DNA of 64,000 nt from Mucilaginibacter xinganensis. GTDB lineage: Bacteria > Bacteroidota > Bacteroidia > Sphingobacteriales > Sphingobacteriaceae. Shown here piece after piece: positions 58,607 through 64,000 of the stretch. The notes under the pieces were generated by a model. It did no database searches. It was not told where the DNA came from and saw only the letters and a program-made list of their open reading frames with translations. Both the position numbers and the translations under genes were made by a program. Numbering within the stretch: the first letter of the stretch is position 1; each line of letters begins with the position of its first letter. The stretch lies in NCBI GenBank assembly GCA_026225055.1, contig JAMFSA010000159.1, positions 1-64,000 of the forward strand, in the 5' to 3' direction.

Positions 58607-58883
58607 TTTGCTGTAGCTGGTTTGCCTGTACTACACCACTTTGGCGCCATTTGGTTTGCCCGTTCTTAAATACGATGAGTGTAGGCACGCCCTGTATTTT
58701 ATAGGCATTAGCAGCTTCGGGATTTTTGTCAACATCAACCTTTATAATGGTTACCTTATCGCCCAGGTTGTCTTTTACCTGTTTAAGTATGGGCGGCATC
58801 ATTTTACACGGGCCGCACCACTCAGCCGAAAAATCAACCAATACGGGTTTGTCTGATGCTATGATCTCCTTGAAATTTGCCAT
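58587..58883 (-). CDS. trxA: Thioredoxin
   Basis: A 98-residue thioredoxin-fold protein with the active site WCGPCK at 22-27, and the cis-proline loop [12 protein letters not shown]. Slightly shorter than the usual 105-110 residues. It has no signal peptide, so it acts in the cytoplasm as a disulfide reductase. The start is well supported by an unusually strong SD site. It overlaps the PKD lipoprotein gene tail to tail. Confidence 0.93.
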   Translation of the reverse strand: MANFKEIIASDKPVLVDFSAEWCGPCKMMPPILKQVKDNLGDKVTIIKVDVDKNPEAANAYKIQGVPTLIVFKNGQTKWRQSGVVQANQLQQIIEQFV

Positions 58884-58892
58884 TTGTTTGTT

Positions 58893-58898
58893 CCTCCT
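58893..58898 (-). promoter_or_regulatory. trxA: Unusually strong ribosome binding site of trxA
   Basis: AGGAGG on the minus strand, nine bases before the ATG (58883). Genes in this phylum usually have no such site, so it suggests efficient or special translation of trxA. Confidence 0.7.
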
Positions 58899-58961
58899 GT
58901 TTATGTGAACATTTATAAATCAAATACGTTTTATACAAGATACTTATTTATGGTAAGCAAA

Positions 58962-60725
58962 TTATCCCCACCTGTTAATTATTGCTTCCAGGTGATCAAT
59001 GGTAAAAGGCTTGCTTAAAAAATCCTTCATGCCGGCCCTTTTACATTCAATCTCATTTTCGCTCATCACATTTGCCGTCATGGCTACAATGGTTGGGGCA
59101 TCATCACCATATTTATCAAGTATATAGCGGGTTGCCTGTATACCATCCATTTCGGGCATTTGTATATCCATAAAAATAAGATCGTATTGTTGCTGTTCCA
59201 GTTTTTGAATGGCCAGCAGGCCGTTATCAGCAATATCAATAGGGTAGCCTATTTTCTCAAATATGCGGCGCGCTATCAACTGGTTCATTTTGTTATCCTC
59301 GGCTAATAAAATGCGCAGAGGCTTGTGCAGATGTCGTTCCTTAGCATCAGGAAGTTTAGTATTTGTGGCAGGCATAACGTTTTTGGCAACTGCAAGCGGC
59401 ACGCTGAAACTAAATACCGAGCCTTCCATTTCCTTGCTTTCAACCCAGATCTTTCCGCCCATCATTTCCACCAATTTTTTGCATATAGAGAGCCCCAAGC
59501 CGGTGCCTCCATATTTTCGTACGGTAGTGGTATTGGCTTGCGTAAAAGGCCTGAATAACTGTTCAAGTGCTTCAGCGTTTATACCTATCCCGCTATCGCT
59601 TACCCGGAAAGTTACTTCCTGTGTATTAAGCTGATTTCCGGTTACGGTTACATCCAGCGTAACAAACCCCTGTTCGGTAAATTTAATAGCATTGCCTATC
59701 AGGTTTACCAATATTTGCTGTAAACGGCTTTCATCGGTGCTTACGGCGTTGGCTAATTTACTATCAATGGTATAACTGAGTTTTATAGGTTTGTTGGCAT
59801 TATCAATTGCAGGGCGGCAGATATCAATTACAGTTTTAATACACTTTCTGATATTGAAATCTACCGGGATAAGCACCAGTTTATCGGCCTCAATTTTTGA
59901 AAGATCGAGTATATCACTAATAATATTAATGAGCAGGTTACTGCTTGATTGCAGGGTTTGCAGCAGCTCTTCCTGCCCGGGTAAAAGTTCCGACCGTGAC
60001 AATAACTGCGCCGTACCAATAATGCCATTCAACGGTGTGCGGATCTCATGGCTCATATTAGCCAGGAAATTTGATTTGGCGAAAGTAGCCGCCTCGGCCA
60101 GGTCCTTGGCTGCTGAAAGTTCTGTTTGGGAGAGGAGCAGTTCCTCGCTTTTTTTAATCAAGTGGTTTTTATCACTTTCATGGCTTTTTTTAAGCACGCC
60201 CAGCAACAGGCCAATTATCAGCATTGATACCAAAGAGGAGACAAGTATATCTATCTCCTTGGCCGAACCGCTTTCGGGTGGCGATAGCAATTGAGGAAAT
60301 TGTTTCTCGGCAAAAAAGCAGCCTAAAAACACACCTATCATTACGCCTATAAAAAGTACATGATGCTTGCGTGTAACCAGTATAGTAATTAAGGCAACTA
60401 AAAAAACGCCTTCCTGTGGCGTAGACCCTTCAATGCCACCATTATAGAACCAACCTAATATGAATAATATAATACCGATGGTAACATATATTAAAACTGT
60501 ATTTTCTTTATAGCCTTTAACCCTGCTGTTGTAAAATGCAACGCCTGATAAAACCCCAACCAGTATTACAATGATATTAAGCGGCAGGCTAAATCCAATT
60601 ATGATATTGATAATCAATGAGATGATCATGTACAGACCTATGATTAGAGATACAGCATTAAAGAGTTTATTTTCCAGTGACATGTTCGGATCGTCGAATC
60701 CAATTAAGTGCTTTATCTTCTTCAT
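58962..60725 (-). CDS. Hybrid sensor histidine kinase/response regulator
   Basis: About 587 residues. Six or so membrane helices in the first 180 residues, then HisKA with FLANMSHEIRTPLNGIIGTA (phospho-acceptor His), a HATPase domain with LVNLIGNAIKFTEQG (N box), VSDSGIGIN and YGGTGLGLSICKKLVEMMGG (G boxes), and a C-terminal receiver domain with RILLAEDNKMNQLIARRIF and the phospho-acceptor Asp in DLIFMDIQMPEMDG. I use ATG 60725 rather than the in-frame TTG at 60743. No paired output regulator is adjacent. Confidence 0.95.
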   Translation of the reverse strand: MKKIKHLIGFDDPNMSLENKLFNAVSLIIGLYMIISLIINIIIGFSLPLNIIVILVGVLSGVAFYNSRVKGYKENTVLIYVTIGIILFILGWFYNGGIEGSTPQEGVFLVALITILVTRKHHVLFIGVMIGVFLGCFFAEKQFPQLLSPPESGSAKEIDILVSSLVSMLIIGLLLGVLKKSHESDKNHLIKKSEELLLSQTELSAAKDLAEAATFAKSNFLANMSHEIRTPLNGIIGTAQLLSRSELLPGQEELLQTLQSSSNLLINIISDILDLSKIEADKLVLIPVDFNIRKCIKTVIDICRPAIDNANKPIKLSYTIDSKLANAVSTDESRLQQILVNLIGNAIKFTEQGFVTLDVTVTGNQLNTQEVTFRVSDSGIGINAEALEQLFRPFTQANTTTVRKYGGTGLGLSICKKLVEMMGGKIWVESKEMEGSVFSFSVPLAVAKNVMPATNTKLPDAKERHLHKPLRILLAEDNKMNQLIARRIFEKIGYPIDIADNGLLAIQKLEQQQYDLIFMDIQMPEMDGIQATRYILDKYGDDAPTIVAMTANVMSENEIECKRAGMKDFLSKPFTIDHLEAIINRWG

Positions 60726-60954
60726 CAGGGGTAAATATAACAATGCGTTTAAATTACTAATAATTAATTTTTTTAAGTTTAAAAACTTTTATTTTATATC
60801 ATTAAAGTTATTGTTATTCAGTTAGTTATGTAAAAATTGCTATTTTGATAAATAAAATCAATTTAGAGCTTTAAAACCACTGGTTGTATATGTAATAACG
60901 ATAAATAATATATTAATTAATAGTATAATACTATATTTAATTGCTGATTTTCAG

Positions 60955-60984
60955 TTGTTTATGAAAATATTATTTATATATTTA
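60955..60984 (+). promoter_or_regulatory. Candidate promoter of the NTF2-like gene
   Basis: TTG (60955-60957), 19 bases, then TATATTTA (60977-60984), one mismatch to TAnnTTTG. It gives a leader of about 25 bases to the ATG at 61013, and sits in a very AT-rich gap of 287 bases that otherwise shows nothing. Confidence 0.45.
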
Positions 60985-61012
60985 TGTATCATTAATCAAA
61001 CCTCAAAAACAC

Positions 61013-61498
61013 ATGAAAAAGCTTGTTACAATTGCCTTAATGGCATTTTCTGTTACTTCTTTTGCGCAAGGCGTGGTAAAGAATGGTACTATTTACAAAG
61101 AACACCCTTACATAACTATAGTAAATAACTTAAATGCTGCGTTTGCTAAGGGAGATACTACAACTGTAATAAAATATTATGCTGATACGGCTGCTTTTTA
61201 TGATTCATCAGCACCTAAAAAAATAACGCTCGCGCAGGCAAGGGCCGATTGGCAACGACTGTTTGCCAACTGGGATCAGATAACAATTAAGGCGATGGGT
61301 TATCCTGATGGGTTGGAATATACTTCAGATCCTTTTACCGTACAATCATGGTGGGTGATAACTGGTGTATATAAAAAGACCAAAAAGCCGGTTAAATTTT
61401 ATGAAGTAATTTTTGACCTATTTAATAAGGACGGGAAAATTGCTGTAGAAAGCTCTTATTACGATACATCGGGCATTATAGAAGCTATGAAACCATAA
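61013..61498 (+). CDS. Secreted NTF2/SnoaL-like protein
   Basis: A 161-residue protein with a signal peptide (MKKLVTIALMAFSVTSFAQ). The mature part looks like a SnoaL or NTF2-like cone fold: NNLNAAFAKGDTTTVIKYYADTAAFYDSS, then a W-x-x-L-F motif and a closing strand region with VESSYYDTSGIIEAM. Such domains bind small ligands or act as subunits; function not inferred. Monocistronic, with a terminator at 61521. Confidence 0.78.
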   Translation: MKKLVTIALMAFSVTSFAQGVVKNGTIYKEHPYITIVNNLNAAFAKGDTTTVIKYYADTAAFYDSSAPKKITLAQARADWQRLFANWDQITIKAMGYPDGLEYTSDPFTVQSWWVITGVYKKTKKPVKFYEVIFDLFNKDGKIAVESSYYDTSGIIEAMKP

Positions 61499-61520
61499 TG
61501 TATGGCTAAGATATAAATAC

Positions 61521-61556
61521 AAAGCCGCGTTGATCTTTCAGTGCGGCTTTTCTATT
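61521..61556 (+). terminator. Terminator after the NTF2-like gene
   Basis: AAAGCCGC (61521-61528) pairs with GCGGCTTT (61543-61550), followed by TTCTATTTTAT. It lies between the converging NTF2-like gene and the OB-fold gene. Confidence 0.75.
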
Positions 61557-61901
61557 TTATTTAAATTCTATTTGGTTGGGATGGTAGATGAGCACTTCGG
61601 GGTGGCCTTTATATTTGGATAGATCGCCGGTTACGCAAATGTGCTTGCCTTTAATATCATCAAAATTTATTACTATCTCGTGCCCCGTTATCACAACCGT
61701 AAATTTTTGGTTGGGATAATTACCGCCCATGTTTAACATGGTAAGCGTATCGTTAAATATTTTATAAGAGTATACCGTATCGCAAAGGGTAACTTTTTTG
61801 CCTACATATTTTTCAAACTGGACCAATGAAAATTTTTCCTGAGCAGATGCTTTAAAGGCAAATGAAGCAAAAATAAATGCGATGAGTATACTCTTTTTCA
61901 T
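61557..61901 (-). CDS. Small secreted OB-fold-like protein
   Basis: A 114-residue protein with a signal peptide (MKKSILIAFIFASFAFKASA). The mature part resembles the OB-fold family seen in Bacteroidota with the motif order GKKVTLCDTV, MLNMGGNYPNQKFTVVI, KGKHICVTGDLSKYKGHPEV and HPNQIE; similar domains occur in secreted nucleases and related proteins. The start ATG 61901 is preferred to the in-frame TTG at 61910. Function unknown. Confidence 0.7.
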   Translation of the reverse strand: MKKSILIAFIFASFAFKASAQEKFSLVQFEKYVGKKVTLCDTVYSYKIFNDTLTMLNMGGNYPNQKFTVVITGHEIVINFDDIKGKHICVTGDLSKYKGHPEVLIYHPNQIEFK

Positions 61902-61964
61902 AGTAAACAAATGATTATCTGTAGTACAATCAGTACCCGCAATTGTTTACTATTCAGGATGATA

Positions 61965-62315
61965 TTACTGCCTGCCCTGTTGTTTGGCTATTATTTTAAT
62001 AGCATCGGCTAAAAGCGCTTTACCGTGATTATCTAATGCGTTGGTTTTATCACCATTCACTTCATAAACTATTTTGCCATGCGGGTCATCGGCTATATAA
62101 AGCTGGTCGCCATTTTTATCATAGTTGATATAGGCGTTGTGAGATAGGGCTTGTATACCCGTTCTATCCCCGGTTAACATAATTGCCCCTGAATATTCAA
62201 TTCTGATCTTTACATCGTTGGTCTGCCTTACAATAATGGTATGGGTACCCTGGTGGCATGCGATAAATGAGATAACCATTAATAATATCGGGATAATGAA
62301 TTCGAGCTTTTTCAT
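61965..62315 (-). CDS. Small hypothetical lipoprotein
   Basis: A 116-residue protein with a lipoprotein signal peptide ending ISFIAC (C20). The mature part is short, beta-rich and has no recognised domain; NYDKNGDQLYIADD resembles short Asp-rich surface loops. It precedes the OB-fold gene on the same strand but about 63 bases apart. A good promoter lies upstream. Confidence 0.65.
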   Translation of the reverse strand: MKKLEFIIPILLMVISFIACHQGTHTIIVRQTNDVKIRIEYSGAIMLTGDRTGIQALSHNAYINYDKNGDQLYIADDPHGKIVYEVNGDKTNALDNHGKALLADAIKIIAKQQGRQ

Positions 62316-62355
62316 GTGTTTAATCTTTAAAAATGTGATCGATCTTAATTTAAAA

Positions 62356-62386
62356 CAAATCTACAATAAAACATAGTAATATGCAA
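62356..62386 (-). promoter_or_regulatory. Candidate promoter of the small lipoprotein gene
   Basis: On the minus strand TTG (62384-62386), 20 bases, then TAGATTTG (62356-62363), an exact TAnnTTTG. The predicted leader is about 35 to 40 bases. Confidence 0.5.
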
Positions 62387-62473
62387 TGCATAGTACTATT
62401 TAATTGAAAAATGGATTTGCATAAAAATCCTTTCGTTTTATTGAAAGGCTTCTTATCTCAAACAGGTTTATTT

Positions 62474-64000
62474 TTACTTCTTCCGTTCTTCGGTATTAAA
62501 TGCGGGTGGTTGGTAATCTTTAGGTAGATAATCGGCAGGTATGGTGGTGGCATTGCCATCACGCAGTGCTTTGTAATGTGGCGACATGATCTCTACGCCA
62601 GCCTTATTAAAATGGTCCTGTATATTGGCATGCAAATGCGAATAAATAACTGATTGCCTGTTAGGTGATTTGGTATAAGCGTGAATGCGATAGGTTACAT
62701 AATAATCTTCCAAACTGGTTTGATATACATAGGGTAGTGGTTCCTTTTCAACCAGTTCTGTTTCCAGTGCCGCATCAATCAATAACTGATGTACCTGTCG
62801 CCATGGGGCATCATAACCAATGGTTACCTCTGTGTGTACAATAAGCCCTTTCTCCTGCGAATCGCTGCTGAAATTTATGGTATGGCTGCTCAATACCGTA
62901 GAGTTAGGTATGGATATGATCTCGTTATGTATGGTGCGGATACGGGTAACCAGCAGGTTCTTCTCAATGATATCGCCTGTTACCTCACCAATTTTTACAC
63001 GATCGCCTAAGGTAAAGGAACGCATATAGGTCATTACCAGGCCCGATACTACATTACTCAACGCCCCGGCTGAACCGAAGGTAAACAACACACCCACAAA
63101 AACAGATACCCCCTTAAAAATTGGCGAATCAGAACCCGGCAAATAAGGGAATATCACAATAAACATAAATGCCAGTATCAGCACCCGCAATATTTGGTAG
63201 GTTGGCCTGGCCCAGTCGGGGTAGAAGCCCGGGATCACCAGGTTGCCTTTCGCTATCTCCGATTTAATGTATCGCAGAAAACGTAAAATGTAGTGGAATA
63301 TACCTACCAGCACCAAAATGGTAATCAGGTTAGGGATATAGTTCCAAACTTGCAGCCCAATCTTTTTCAGCGGACTTGTGATATAGCCCAGCAAAGTATC
63401 AGATATATCGCGTGTGAAAGGGAATATGCCAAACAGTACCGGTAAAGCAAGATAAATGAGCAGTATTATAATAAACCATTTAGCGGCTTTTAAAACAAAA
63501 TTCACCACCAAAAATTGTTGCTCTGCATTTAAAAGCTCATAATTGCTCAGCTTAATGCCTTTGTTAAACAGCTTATTAATTTTGGCTAACATCCATTTAA
63601 ACATCCGGTTAACTACATAAATAAATACTATAACCAATACAATAACCAGTAAGGCCGATAAGCCTTCTTTAACCCGGGTTTCCCAACTGGTTTCTTCCTG
63701 GTATTTTATAACTGCTTTGGTAATTGTGGCGCATTCAGCTGCCGCAAGTTTTCCCTTGGTGGTGTGTTGAAAAGCAGCATCTTTGTCAGAAACAGAAAGA
63801 ACGATATAATTTTTATAAAGGATATCTACCGTTTCATCTGATGGGAGAAATATAAGTGAATCAGGGGCAAAAGAAATATCGCGGCCCAGTTTGGCTATGC
63901 GCTGACTAATAATTTCGGCACGCTCGCGTGGTGTAAAACTACCTTGCCGGTTATACAGTTTAAACAGCGTATCATGAAATGGGATAACCGGGTAGCCTTT
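62474..64000 (-). CDS. MscS-family mechanosensitive channel (3' part)
   Basis: Partial gene: reading from the window edge, the frame is open well beyond the first internal ATG at 63637, so 508 C-terminal residues are visible and the start is outside the window. The first 100 or so residues (beginning KGYPVIPFHDTLFKLYNRQG) look like an extracytoplasmic N-terminal domain. Several membrane helices follow, then the pore-lining helix and MscS beta domain with FTFGSAGALSNVVSGLVMTY, FTLGDRVKIGEVTGDI and ISIPNSTVLSSHTINFS. It relieves osmotic pressure; a larger MscS-like variant with a periplasmic domain rather than the minimal type. Confidence 0.92.
   Translation of the reverse strand, partial: KGYPVIPFHDTLFKLYNRQGSFTPRERAEIISQRIAKLGRDISFAPDSLIFLPSDETVDILYKNYIVLSVSDKDAAFQHTTKGKLAAAECATITKAVIKYQEETSWETRVKEGLSALLVIVLVIVFIYVVNRMFKWMLAKINKLFNKGIKLSNYELLNAEQQFLVVNFVLKAAKWFIIILLIYLALPVLFGIFPFTRDISDTLLGYITSPLKKIGLQVWNYIPNLITILVLVGIFHYILRFLRYIKSEIAKGNLVIPGFYPDWARPTYQILRVLILAFMFIVIFPYLPGSDSPIFKGVSVFVGVLFTFGSAGALSNVVSGLVMTYMRSFTLGDRVKIGEVTGDIIEKNLLVTRIRTIHNEIISIPNSTVLSSHTINFSSDSQEKGLIVHTEVTIGYDAPWRQVHQLLIDAALETELVEKEPLPYVYQTSLEDYYVTYRIHAYTKSPNRQSVIYSHLHANIQDHFNKAGVEIMSPHYKALRDGNATTIPADYLPKDYQPPAFNTEERKK

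Overview
The window looks like chromosome from a member of the Bacteroidota, most probably a Sphingobacteriaceae-type soil or plant bacterium such as Mucilaginibacter or Pedobacter. That placement is an inference from gene content: a TamL/TamB pair, a DUF3467 gene directly after rpoC, a Skp/OmpH-like lipoprotein, multi-PAS sensor proteins, many lipobox proteins, Bacteroidota-type promoters (TTTG, about 19 bases, TAnnTTTG) and almost no Shine-Dalgarno sites. I see no rRNA, tRNA, CRISPR array, transposase or phage gene.

Layout. 1-3331: the 3' part of rpoC, a strong terminator and a DUF3467 gene. 3494-19018: a long co-directional, visibly AT-rich surface polysaccharide locus with Wza-like exporter, BY-kinase Wzc, fucosyltransferase-like enzyme, Wzx flippase, four further glycosyltransferases, two hexapeptide acyltransferases, a Wzy-like polymerase, a secreted WbsX/GH99-like protein, then gmd and fcl for GDP-L-fucose. 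19116-19799: cmk on the opposite strand. 20098-23607: rfbB, rfbC, rfbD and rfbA for dTDP-L-rhamnose. 23747-27685: a UbiD-family decarboxylase, an S4 RNA-binding protein and a TviB/WbpO-like UDP-HexNAc dehydrogenase. Together the locus can make fucose, rhamnose and a HexNAc-uronate and build a Wzx/Wzy-type polymer, but the initiating phosphoglycosyltransferase and the GDP-mannose supply genes are not here.

27932-47144 is housekeeping and envelope: OmpH-like lipoprotein, gyrB, a PadR regulator with two related membrane proteins, a multi-PAS sensor protein followed by a retropepsin-like protein, tamB-tamL, and dnaE. 47206-64000 holds a lipoprotein-PspA pair, an unknown gene, DacB/PBP4 overlapping an APC permease, a K+-dependent-type membrane pyrophosphatase, an ABC exporter, a PKD lipoprotein, thioredoxin, a hybrid histidine kinase, small secreted proteins and a partial MscS-family channel that runs off the window end.

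Intergenic space is rich in palindromic REP-like elements of several families. The most interesting non-gene signals are a PadR-type palindrome lying across a consensus promoter whose -7 box ends 4 bases before the ATG (predicted leaderless, autoregulated), a perfect 20-bp hairpin inside a glycosyltransferase gene that covers part of an internal AAGGAGG site ahead of an in-frame ATG, and a perfect 30-bp inverted repeat that ends one base before the GTG start of the ABC exporter.
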